Origin: Yinghuangia soli | GTDB lineage: Bacteria; Actinomycetota; Actinomycetes; Streptomycetales; Streptomycetaceae | Reading direction: 5' to 3' | DNA: 64,000 bases | Assembly (NCBI RefSeq): GCF_021502675.1 | Contig: NZ_JAKFHA010000010.1 | Location: 178,281 to 242,280 of the forward strand | In this document: positions 26,639 to 35,352 of the stretch, one piece after another | Position numbering within the stretch: the first letter of the stretch is position 1 | How the letters are laid out: each line of letters begins with the position of its first letter | Translations under genes and position numbers: made by a program | Notes under the pieces: model-generated | Database searches by the model: none | Seen by the model: only the letters and a program-made list of their open reading frames with translations | Told to the model about the DNA's origin: nothing

Positions 26639-27424
26639 ATGCTCCTGACGATCGACGTAGGCAACACGCACACCGTGCTCGGCCTGTTCGACGGTGACGA
26701 AATCGTCGAGCACTGGCGCATCTCCACCGACGCGCGGCGCACCGCCGACGAGCTCGCGGTGGTGCTGCAGGGCCTGCTCGGCCAGCACCCGCTGATCGGC
26801 GCGGGCGGGGTCGACGGCATCGCCGTCTGCTCGACCGTGCCCTCGGTGCTGCACGAGATGCGCGACATGTTCCGCCGCTACTACGGGGACATCCCCGCGG
26901 TGGTCGTGGAACCCGGCGTCAAGACCGGCGTACCCGTCCTCATGGACAACCCCAAGGAAGTCGGCACCGACCGCATCATCAACGCCCTCGCCGCCATCAA
27001 GCTCTACGGCGGCCCGTGCATCGTGGTCGACTTCGGCACCGCCACCACCTTCGACGCGGTCAGCGCCAAGGGCGAGTACATCGGCGGCGCGATCGCCCCC
27101 GGCATCGAGATCTCCGTCGACGCCCTCGGCGCCCGCGGCGCCCAGCTCCGCAAGATCGAGCTCATGCGCCCGCGCAGCGTGGTCGGCAAGAGCACCGTCG
27201 AGGCCATGCAGGCCGGCATCCTCTACGGCTTCGCCGGCCAGGTCGACGGCGTCGTCAAGCGCATGGCCGCGGAACTCTCCGACGACCCCGAGTCGGTCAC
27301 CGTCGTCGCCACCGGCGGCCTCGCCACCCTGGTCCTCGGCGAAGCCTCCGTCATCGACGTCCACGAACCCTGGCTCACCCTCATCGGCCTCCGCATGGTC
27401 TACGAACGCAACGCGGGCGCCTGA
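26639..27424 (+). CDS. coaX: Type III pantothenate kinase
   Basis: Phosphorylates pantothenate, the first committed step of CoA synthesis. 261 residues. ASKHA-fold motifs are LTIDVGNTHTVLGLF (phosphate 1), VGTDRIINALAAIKLYG, IVVDFGTATTFDAVSAKGEYIGGAIAPGIEIS, and VVATGGLATLVLGE. ATG 26639 has AAGGA upstream; about 90 bp separates it from nadC and a TACTGT box at 26568 could give it its own promoter. It closes a region that makes pantothenate and NAD and then activates pantothenate. Confidence 0.95.
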   Translation: MLLTIDVGNTHTVLGLFDGDEIVEHWRISTDARRTADELAVVLQGLLGQHPLIGAGGVDGIAVCSTVPSVLHEMRDMFRRYYGDIPAVVVEPGVKTGVPVLMDNPKEVGTDRIINALAAIKLYGGPCIVVDFGTATTFDAVSAKGEYIGGAIAPGIEISVDALGARGAQLRKIELMRPRSVVGKSTVEAMQAGILYGFAGQVDGVVKRMAAELSDDPESVTVVATGGLATLVLGEASVIDVHEPWLTLIGLRMVYERNAGA

Positions 27425-27454
27425 CTCTTCGGCCGACGACCCCAACACGTCACC

Positions 27455-27494
27455 TGCCGGTGCCCCGCGCCATCAGACTCTCGGTGCACCGGCA
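27455..27494 (+). terminator. Weak hairpin after coaX
   Basis: TGCCGGTGC (27455-27463) pairs with GCACCGGCA (27486-27494) around a 22-nt loop. No T tract; it may be a weak terminator. Confidence 0.35.
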
Positions 27495-27599
27495 ACTGAC
27501 GCAGCGTCACGCCTCGCAGAACCGTTCTGCCCCGCCAAAGAATCGGATGGTGCAGACCACTAGGCTCGCGCCTCACGTCCCAAGTATTCGTGAGGTCCT

Positions 27600-28835
27600 A
27601 TGCGTTTCCGTAGAACAGCTGCTGTCGCTGCCCTGGCGGCCGCCACCGCCTCGCTTGGTCTCAGTACCGGCACAGCCACTGCTGCTCAGCCGACGATTCG
27701 CACCGAGACGGTCGACCGGATCGACGGTGTGCAGCCCGGTGCGACGCTCGACGCGCCTTTGACCTTCGTCGCCGACGGGGGAAGCATCGACAAGTTCATA
27801 GTCGTGGCCAGCTTGGGGCCGGACTTCACGACCGCCGAGAACTACAGCAACTGCGTATACGGGAAGCCGCGCAGTGGACCGGGGGCTGCCTACGAGCTCG
27901 CGGTGTGCGTAGTCGAGCAGCACATCGCAGAGGGTGTGGCCTACCGACCCGCACAACCGGTGAAACTGAAGTTGGCGGCTGATGCAACCACAGCTGCGGC
28001 CTCGTTCGGCGTGGTGCCCTGGGACGAACAGGCGTACCGCACTTACACCGACGGGCAGTTCACTCCCGGAAGTGGCACCGCCGAAATGCGCTTCGCCGAA
28101 CGTCCGGGTGGTCCGCTCCCCGAGACTTCGCTGACAAGCGGATTTGCGCAGTTGTACGTCACGACAACAGTGCCTGCGGATCTGGCGATCGCCGACGGAG
28201 AGGTGACGAGGACCGACAAGGGCACGGATGTCTCCTTCACGGTCACCAACACCGGCCCGGGCAAGTTCTATGCGGGCCCTGGCCCTTGGCTGCGGGCGCG
28301 CGTGGACCTGCCCAAGGGAGTCACCTACGTCTCCGATGGGCCCCGCGACTGCAATTGGCCCAAGGGCCACGTGCCTGGCGTCGGGTCTCCCGACGGCGTC
28401 TGGCTGACGTGCAGCATGGCGGCGGATGCCGCTTCATCCGCATTCCGCACGAAGATCCACTTCGTGGGGTCGGTGCCCGCTGACGCGGTCATCAAGGTGA
28501 CGTTGTTCCCGTCGGCCTTCGACAAGAACCAGACCAACGACGTGGCCACCATTGCCCTGGTTCCAGGGGCAAAGCCCCAGCCGGTGCCGGTGCCGGTGCC
28601 GACGCCGCCGCCGGGCTCCGGCAGCGCGTCCCAGGGTGGTAGTGCGACGACCGGCGGGACGACGAGCGGCGCCCCTGCCGGGAACCAGGCAGAGGTCCCG
28701 GGCACGGAGCTGGCGAACACCGGCGGGTCCTCGTCCACGCTGCTCATTGCTGGGGCGGGGGCCGGGCTGCTGCTTGTCGCGGGGGCTGCGTTCTTCGTCG
28801 CGCGGCGCCGCAAAGGCGGCGTGACCGCGGCCTGA
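27600..28835 (+). CDS. LAXTG-anchored surface protein with DUF11-like region
   Basis: 411 residues. A signal peptide covers about residues 1-28 (MRFRRTAAVAALAAATASLG...ATAA). The ectodomain has beta-rich segments, including DLAIADGEVTRTDKGTDVSFTVTNTGPGKFY, which resembles a DUF11/CARDB-type repeat, and four Cys that may pair. A PVPVPVPTPPPG linker leads to a sorting signal: LANTGG, a hydrophobic segment and the RRRKGG tail. LAXTG is the motif used by class E sortases of Streptomyces. It resembles the protein at 29705-31324 in overall design. The DNA is visibly less GC-biased than its neighbours. The function is unknown. Confidence 0.8.
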   Translation: MRFRRTAAVAALAAATASLGLSTGTATAAQPTIRTETVDRIDGVQPGATLDAPLTFVADGGSIDKFIVVASLGPDFTTAENYSNCVYGKPRSGPGAAYELAVCVVEQHIAEGVAYRPAQPVKLKLAADATTAAASFGVVPWDEQAYRTYTDGQFTPGSGTAEMRFAERPGGPLPETSLTSGFAQLYVTTTVPADLAIADGEVTRTDKGTDVSFTVTNTGPGKFYAGPGPWLRARVDLPKGVTYVSDGPRDCNWPKGHVPGVGSPDGVWLTCSMAADAASSAFRTKIHFVGSVPADAVIKVTLFPSAFDKNQTNDVATIALVPGAKPQPVPVPVPTPPPGSGSASQGGSATTGGTTSGAPAGNQAEVPGTELANTGGSSSTLLIAGAGAGLLLVAGAAFFVARRRKGGVTAA

Positions 28836-28938
28836 CACGCCGACTGATGACACCGCTGTGGAGGGGCGGGGCCGATGGCCCTGCCCCTTGACAGCGCCGC
28901 GCACGGAATGGCAGCCCGACAGGCGGCTGACCAGCCCG

Positions 28939-28944
28939 TACAGT
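28939..28944 (+). promoter_or_regulatory. -10 box for a leaderless transcript
   Basis: TACAGT ends exactly 6 nt before ATG 28951. Confidence 0.45.
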
Positions 28945-28950
28945 GCAGAT

Positions 28951-29406
28951 ATGCCGACGCCGCACGGAGACCACGGGCTGGCGTTCAGCATGGCCGAGGT
29001 CAGGCTGCTGCGGCGGGCGCTGCTGGCCGCGATGAAGGCCGGCGCGGCTCCGGAGCGGCGCGGGGAGCCGGCGCCGGTGGACTTCTGGCTCCTGGACCGC
29101 GCGATCGCCGAGGCCGAGGCGGAACGGGACCGCCATCGGGCGTTCAACCTCGCGGAACTGTCCCGGCAGCGCGCCGCCCTCCCTGGCTCGGCCGCGACCT
29201 ACCTGAGCGGTCTGGAACGCGCGGTGGCGGCGTACGGCCACACCCCGACCGCGGCCGACCTTGCAGCCCTCCGCAGCCTGGCCGACATGCCCATCGGCAC
29301 CGCCGAACGCACCCGCCGCCGAACCCTGTTGGACCGCTGCACCCGCCTGGCCGACGCCGAATTGGACTCCCGCCTGGCCGAAAAGGCCCGCACCCGAGGC
29401 GCCTGA
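28951..29406 (+). CDS. Uncharacterised helical protein
   Basis: 151 residues, predicted mostly helical, with no signal peptide or membrane segment. It has EVRLLRRALLAAMKAG, then DFWLLDRAIAEAEAERDRHRAFNLAELSRQRAALPGSAATYLSGLERAV, and an Arg-rich C-terminus (AERTRRRTLLDRCTRLADAEL). No family is recognised. ATG 28951 is favoured because a -10 box sits 6 nt upstream, which would give a leaderless mRNA. It lies between two LAXTG surface proteins but shows no link to them. Confidence 0.7.
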   Translation: MPTPHGDHGLAFSMAEVRLLRRALLAAMKAGAAPERRGEPAPVDFWLLDRAIAEAEAERDRHRAFNLAELSRQRAALPGSAATYLSGLERAVAAYGHTPTAADLAALRSLADMPIGTAERTRRRTLLDRCTRLADAELDSRLAEKARTRGA

Positions 29407-29704
29407 CCGGGCACGCCAATGGGCGCGCGACGTTGGGCAGTTCGTAACTGACTCTGTGGGGTGGGGCGTTGACTGGGCGTCAGTTCACCGAAGCGTTATC
29501 TATCCGGTTGTTTGGGAATCCCTCGGCGACAGTAGGCTCGCGGGCCAGTGGTTCATTCCGCGGGGGATCCGATGAATCGTGCCGTGTGTTCAGCGTGCCT
29601 TCGTGCCGTTGCGGCCGCAGCTGACGAGCCGACCCGTGTGTGCATCCCGGACTGAACGGCTCTTCGGTACCGGCATTCCCACGTCCCCGAAGTCACGAGG
29701 TTTC

Positions 29705-31324
29705 ATGTCTGTCTTCCGCTCCCTGCTGCGCCCCGCGGTCCTCACCGCGAGCGCTGCGGCCATGGTCATCGGCGTCGCCGCGGTCCCTGCGCAGGCCGAG
29801 AACCCGACGATGTCCATCGAAGGCCCCCTGGAGCTCGCCCTTCCGCTGCCCGGTTCGCCGGGCGAGGCGGACCGGACGCTCTCCTACTTCCGCTACTGGT
29901 CCGACGGCCAGTCCGGCATCGACCGCCGCCTCACCGACTTCACGTACAAGATCGACGGGTCGGATCTCAAAGGCATCGCGGAGCTCGACTTCTCGCAGCT
30001 GAACACCTGGTCCTGCAAGGTGCTCACGCCCGGTCTGGTCGCCGAGTGCGCCACCCCGGGGACGAGCTACCCGTACGTCCCGCAGGTCCCGATCAAGGCG
30101 GCCGCGGGGGCGAAGAACGGCCAGTCGGGCACCGTGAAGCTGACCGCGTCGGCGACCGGCACCAAGGTCGAGGGCACCGAGACCGACGTGGTCGTCGGCG
30201 GCTCCGACCTGACGCTGGAGGAGGTTCCGGACGGCCGGAACCTGAAGATCGGCAGTGCGATCTCGTCCGACCTCGAAGGCGCCAACCTGGGAACGCTCGC
30301 CGTCCCCGGCGTCATCGTCTCGGTCGCCAACACCACCGGGCTCGACGCCGCCGAGCGGTTCTCCAACTGCGTGTACGCGGTGGACAAGTACCGCAACGTG
30401 ATCGAGCAGGCGGTCTGCCGCATCGACACCCCGGTGGCCATCGGCGAGAAGTACTCCATCCCGGGGCTCTATAAGTTCACCGTCGGTGCCGACGCGCTGC
30501 ATGAGTTCACGTCCCACGGCATCGAGCCGTTCTCCCAGAAGGCCTGGGACCGGGCCACGGACTGGGCGGACTTCAAGCCCGGCACCGGCCGCAAGCTCGA
30601 ACTGGTCAAGAAGCCGGCCGCGCGCAGCATCGCGCCCGACCTCGACCCGTACAACAACTACGGGATGACGCAGTACTCGGTCGACAGCAGCGCGGACCTC
30701 GCGGTCCCGCAGGTCACCGCGGCCGGCAAGCAGGGCGAGGTCGTCAAGGCCGCCGTCGCGGTCAAGAACGAAGGCCCCGGGCGCCAGGACACCGGGATCA
30801 TCGACGAACCGTTCGCGCGCCTCAAGGTCGAGATCCCGGCCGGAGCTTCGGTGGTCAAGGCCCCCGAGGACTGCCACCTGCTCAAGGGCGACGAGACCGA
30901 CATGGGCGACCCGCTGTTCCCCGGCCACGAGAAGTGGGACGGTCCGGCGTACGTCTGCTGGGTCCGCGGCGTGGCGTTCGCGGGCGAGAAGATCGACCTG
31001 CCGTTCGAGCTGCGCATCGACAAGGTGGTGCCGGACGCGGTCGGCGGCCTGTACATGGTGCCGCGGGGGACCGGTGACAAGAACCCGGCGAACAACGCCG
31101 CCGCGCTGGTGCTGAACCCGACCGGCAAGCCGCTCCCGAACCCGGGCGGCCCGGCGATCCCGCTCCCGCTGCCGAACCCCGGTGACAACGGCCCGGACCT
31201 CGCGGACACCGGCGGTTCGTCGTCGACGCCGCTGATCGCCGGCATCGGCGGCGGGCTCCTGCTCGCCGCGGGCGGCATCTTCGTGGTCCTCCGCCGCCGC
31301 AACGCGGGTGGCGCGGCCGCCTAG
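29705..31324 (+). CDS. LAXTG-anchored surface protein with DUF11-like region
   Basis: 539 residues. A signal peptide (about 1-32, VAAVPAQAE) is followed by a long beta-rich ectodomain containing SADLAVPQVTAAGKQGEVVKAAVAVKNEGPGRQDTG (DUF11-like) and scattered Cys. A Pro/Asn linker (LPNPGGPAIPLPLPNPGDNG) leads to the sorting signal LADTGG, a hydrophobic helix and RRRNAGG. It shares the C-terminal design and the promoter-like TAGGCTCGCG sequence (29533) with the protein at 27600. Probably covalently attached to peptidoglycan by a class E sortase; the ligand is unknown. GAGG precedes the ATG. Confidence 0.82.
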   Translation: MSVFRSLLRPAVLTASAAAMVIGVAAVPAQAENPTMSIEGPLELALPLPGSPGEADRTLSYFRYWSDGQSGIDRRLTDFTYKIDGSDLKGIAELDFSQLNTWSCKVLTPGLVAECATPGTSYPYVPQVPIKAAAGAKNGQSGTVKLTASATGTKVEGTETDVVVGGSDLTLEEVPDGRNLKIGSAISSDLEGANLGTLAVPGVIVSVANTTGLDAAERFSNCVYAVDKYRNVIEQAVCRIDTPVAIGEKYSIPGLYKFTVGADALHEFTSHGIEPFSQKAWDRATDWADFKPGTGRKLELVKKPAARSIAPDLDPYNNYGMTQYSVDSSADLAVPQVTAAGKQGEVVKAAVAVKNEGPGRQDTGIIDEPFARLKVEIPAGASVVKAPEDCHLLKGDETDMGDPLFPGHEKWDGPAYVCWVRGVAFAGEKIDLPFELRIDKVVPDAVGGLYMVPRGTGDKNPANNAAALVLNPTGKPLPNPGGPAIPLPLPNPGDNGPDLADTGGSSSTPLIAGIGGGLLLAAGGIFVVLRRRNAGGAAA

Positions 31325-31349
31325 CGAACGCTCACGGACGAAACACAGA

Positions 31350-31388
31350 GGGCGCGGGGCCGTCGTTCGGCCCCGCGCCCTGCGTTTT
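31350..31388 (+). terminator. Terminator of the surface-protein gene
   Basis: A 13-bp perfect stem (31350-31362 with 31368-31380), a 5-nt loop and a following TGCGTTTT. Confidence 0.85.
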
Positions 31389-31536
31389 GCTTCGAAGGCG
31401 GCTGCTCGTCGCGGCCGGCGTTTGCGGTGGCGCGGCGGCGGAAGGGCGGCGACGCGGAGGCGCACCCGACCGCGCCGCCTGCGGGTGCTTGACCGCGACA
31501 CCTCTATTCGAGTACGGACCCGGCTCGGCCCGCAGG

Positions 31537-31542
31537 TAGCCT
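31537..31542 (+). promoter_or_regulatory. -10 box for leaderless lysS
   Basis: TAGCCT ends exactly 6 nt before GTG 31549, which also supports this start codon for lysS. Confidence 0.5.
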
Positions 31543-31548
31543 TGGCCC

Positions 31549-33066
<1,518 letters not shown>

Positions 33067-33071
33067 TTGCC

Positions 33072-33182
33072 ATGGACGCTCTTGCCGCACTGATCCCGTC
33101 GGCCGTCGTGCTCGCCATGTTCATCGGCGTGATGGTGACCATCTTCCGCGGGACCGACTCCCGCCGTTCGCAGGACGACTGA
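33072..33182 (+). CDS. 36-residue single-span membrane peptide downstream of lysS
   Basis: A very short ORF, ATG 33072 to TGA 33180-33182. It is almost all one hydrophobic helix, followed by a basic and acidic tail: IPSAVVLAMFIGVMVTIF, then RGTDSRRSQDD. It starts 5 bp after lysS and is followed at once by a strong terminator, so it must share the lysS transcript. It is below the usual size limit and no function is known. Real coding is supported by the well-formed membrane-helix composition and by its place between lysS and the terminator. Confidence 0.6.
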   Translation: MDALAALIPSAVVLAMFIGVMVTIFRGTDSRRSQDD

Positions 33183-33215
33183 CCCCGCGGCCGTTGGCCG
33201 TTACCCGCAAACGCC

Positions 33216-33255
33216 GCAGGGCGGGTGCTCCGGATTTCCGGAACACCCGCCCTGC
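33216..33255. terminator. Bidirectional terminator between lysS unit and M23 gene
   Basis: A 12-bp stem, one mismatch, then 6 more bp (outer arms 33216-33227 and 33244-33255) closing on a TT loop. It serves convergent genes. Confidence 0.85.
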
Positions 33256-33275
33256 TGCGTTGTCATGACGAAGCG

Positions 33276-34211
33276 TCAGATGCTGACGCCCTTGGACCGC
33301 AGGTACGCGATCGGGTTGATGTCCGAGCCGTACGCCGGGCCGGTGCGGATCTCGAAGTGCAGGTGCGGGCCGGTCGAGTTGCCGGTCGAGCCGGACAGGC
33401 CGATCTGCTGACCGGTGGTCACCGTCTGGCCGGCGGACACCGAGAACTTCGAGAGGTGGCCGTACTGGCTGTACTTGCCGTCCGGGTGCTTGATGACGAC
33501 CTCGTTGCCGTACGCGCCGCCCCAGCCGGTCTTGACGACCGTGCCGGAGGTGACCGCCTTGACCGAGGTGCCGGAGCCCGCGGCGAAGTCCTCGCCGGTG
33601 TGGCCGTGCGACCACAGCGAGCCGGAGCGGCCGTAGCTCCCGTGGCCGGCGCCCGGCACCGGGCGGACGTAGTCCGAGCCCGAAGCGGCCGGTGCGGCGG
33701 CCGGCGCACCCGCCGAGGCCTGGGCCGGAGCCGCGGAAGCAGCGGCGGCAGCCTGGTCGGCCGCGGCCTTGGCGGCGGCCTGGTCGGCGGCGGCCTTGTC
33801 CGCGGCCGCCTTCTGCTCGGCGGCCACGCGGTCCGCCTCGGCCTGCGCGGCCAGCCGGACCTTGGCCTGCTCGCCCTGCTGGGCGGCGAGCGCCTGGGCG
33901 GCCGGGGTGCCGAGCGCGTCGCGGGCGGCCTGCCCGGTGGGGGCGTCCAGGGCGGCGCGCTCGGAGCCGCGGGCCGCGACGTCGTTCGCGCGGTCCGCGA
34001 GTGCCTGGTCGGTGCCGCCGTCGGCGACCGCGGCGACCGCCGCCACGTGCGTGGTGTCGGTCTCGGTCTGGCCGGAGGCGATGCCCACACCGGTCGCGGA
34101 GGCCAGCGCGGCAAGCCCGGCGACCATGACGACGGGCCGGGAGGGACGCAGGGCCCGCACTCGGTCGGCGCGGGTCTTGGGCGTGCGGGAGCTGTCAGCG
34201 GTGTTCGACAC
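33276..34211 (-). CDS. Exported M23 (LytM-type) zinc endopeptidase
   Basis: A peptidoglycan hydrolase-like protein of about 311 residues. One N-terminal membrane/signal segment (about 27-46, PVVMVAGLAALASATGVGIA) is followed by a long Ala/Gln/Lys-rich coiled coil (about 100-200). The C-terminal M23 domain has the zinc ligands HGHTGEDF (His-x3-Asp), the later GPHLHFEIR (H-x-H), and the intervening NEVVIKHPDGKYSQYGHLS. All catalytic residues are therefore present. I chose GTG 34211 because TGAGG sits 7 nt before it; an upstream ATG at 34403 is in the leader. The 540 bp before it holds hairpins and palindromes rather than a gene. Confidence 0.88.
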   Translation of the reverse strand: MSNTADSSRTPKTRADRVRALRPSRPVVMVAGLAALASATGVGIASGQTETDTTHVAAVAAVADGGTDQALADRANDVAARGSERAALDAPTGQAARDALGTPAAQALAAQQGEQAKVRLAAQAEADRVAAEQKAAADKAAADQAAAKAAADQAAAAASAAPAQASAGAPAAAPAASGSDYVRPVPGAGHGSYGRSGSLWSHGHTGEDFAAGSGTSVKAVTSGTVVKTGWGGAYGNEVVIKHPDGKYSQYGHLSKFSVSAGQTVTTGQQIGLSGSTGNSTGPHLHFEIRTGPAYGSDINPIAYLRSKGVSI

Positions 34212-34751
34212 AAGTACCTCAGGGGTTCGACGGCATGCTCGCGCCCCCGTACGGACAAGCCGTTGGGGCAGGGACGCACCCTGGACAGGGCCGGTGAGGC
34301 CACGGTGGGCGGCCGCGGTCGGCGCGTCCGGCTTCGGGGTGAAGCCGGCGGCCCGTGACCCGCGGCGGAGCGGGACGGACTCGGGCGAGTCGTCCGCGCC
34401 CACGTCGCTGTGGATGCGTCCTCGTACGAGTCGGCCGACCGGTGCGCTGCGCTGGACTGCGCGGGGCCGGCCCGGGTGGGCTGCCCGGCATCCGATGTCG
34501 GCTCATCAGTGGTAACACCCGGGCAGAACGCGAAGCCAGCTTGTCACCGGGCGGTCACTACGACGCCGGATAGTAGTGACGGGGCGGTGACGCGGAAAGC
34601 GTGCGATATGTCGGCTTTGCCGGGTCGAGGCGGCTACGATGCTGCATAGGACTTCCGAAAACGCGTGTGCGGCACGTCACAATTCCCGCAGGTTTGATTC
34701 GCGCCAAACCCGACATGCGTCGCGAATTTTCGGCCGGAAAGGTCGCCCCCG
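34212..34751. other. 540-bp intergenic region with structured M23 leader
   Basis: No gene is seen. On the M23 strand a hairpin is formed by CCGGCTTC (34328-34335) with GAAGCCGG (34341-34348), about 120 nt before the start, and a perfect palindrome CTCGTACGAG lies at 34421-34430. A nested inverted repeat occurs at 34543-34591. On the plus side, TACGAT at 34616 is a possible -10 for the BlaI-family gene, and GAAAGG precedes its ATG. I checked for a ydaO-type riboswitch and did not find its core. Confidence 0.5.
34543..34591. promoter_or_regulatory. Nested palindrome, candidate BlaI-family operator
   Basis: Inner arms GTCACTAC (34554-34561) and GTAGTGAC (34573-34580) are flanked symmetrically by GTCAC (34543-34547) and GTGAC (34587-34591), each 6 nt out. 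The whole array is centred at 34567, between the M23 and BlaI-family genes. Confidence 0.5.
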
Positions 34752-35156
34752 ATGCCCCGGTTCGGAGAGCTCGAGGAGCAAGTGATGCTGCGCCTGTGGG
34801 CGGCCAATGGTCCGCTCGCGGTGCGCGAGGTGCGGGAGCTGCTGCTGCCGGAGCGCGACCTCGCCTATACGACGGTCATGACGGTTCTCGACAAACTGCA
34901 CAAGAAGGGTGTGCTGCGCCGCGATCTCGACGGGCGGGCGTACCGCTACGAAGCGGTGCTTTCCCGAGAGGCGCACACGGCCGCGCTGATGCGCGACGAC
35001 TGGCTTTCCGGGGGAGCGCGCGCCGGGGCATTGGTCCATTTTGTCGAGGGCATGAGCCCGGAGCAGACCGACATCCTCCGCGATGCGCTGCGGGTCGCCC
35101 TTCCGGAGGAAATCCGCGGTGCCGCCGAACCGTGGATTCAAGATCCACTCGACTGA
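34752..35156 (+). CDS. BlaI/MecI/CopY family transcriptional repressor
   Basis: A 134-residue winged-helix repressor. The HTH is FGELEEQVMLRLWAANGPLAVREVRELLLPERDLAYTTVMTVLDKLHKKGVLRRDLDGRAYRYEAV, typical of the family; the C-terminal third is the dimerisation part. In classical systems it is paired with a BlaR1-type M56 sensor peptidase, but no M56 gene is adjacent. Its nearest neighbours are the M23 peptidase upstream (divergent) and a secreted protein downstream. The nested palindrome at 34543-34591 is a reasonable binding site. Targets may include cell-wall or respiratory genes; this is inference. Confidence 0.88.
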   Translation: MPRFGELEEQVMLRLWAANGPLAVREVRELLLPERDLAYTTVMTVLDKLHKKGVLRRDLDGRAYRYEAVLSREAHTAALMRDDWLSGGARAGALVHFVEGMSPEQTDILRDALRVALPEEIRGAAEPWIQDPLD

Positions 35157-35352
35157 TCCCGGGCCGATCTCGGACTGATCGCGCGACTGGCACCCGGCTG
35201 TCGGCCGACTGGGCCGCACGGGTGAAATCGGGCGATATTCGGAGTGTCGGCGCCACCGTGTTCCCCTAAAGGGATCACGGTTTCCTGAGGGTGAATTGCC
35301 CGCTTATCGGACTACTGGTCCGGTGGGGAAGCAGCGGGACGCAGGGAACGAG

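Noticed and set aside
28887..28892. TTGACA as -35 for the gene at 28951
   Set aside because: No -10 element lies 16-19 nt downstream; the TACAGT box at 28939 is too far away to pair with it.
34212..34751. c-di-AMP (ydaO-type) riboswitch before the M23 gene
   Set aside because: A GGGGTGAAGCC string exists but on the wrong strand, and the CCGAACCCGACAGC-like core is missing.
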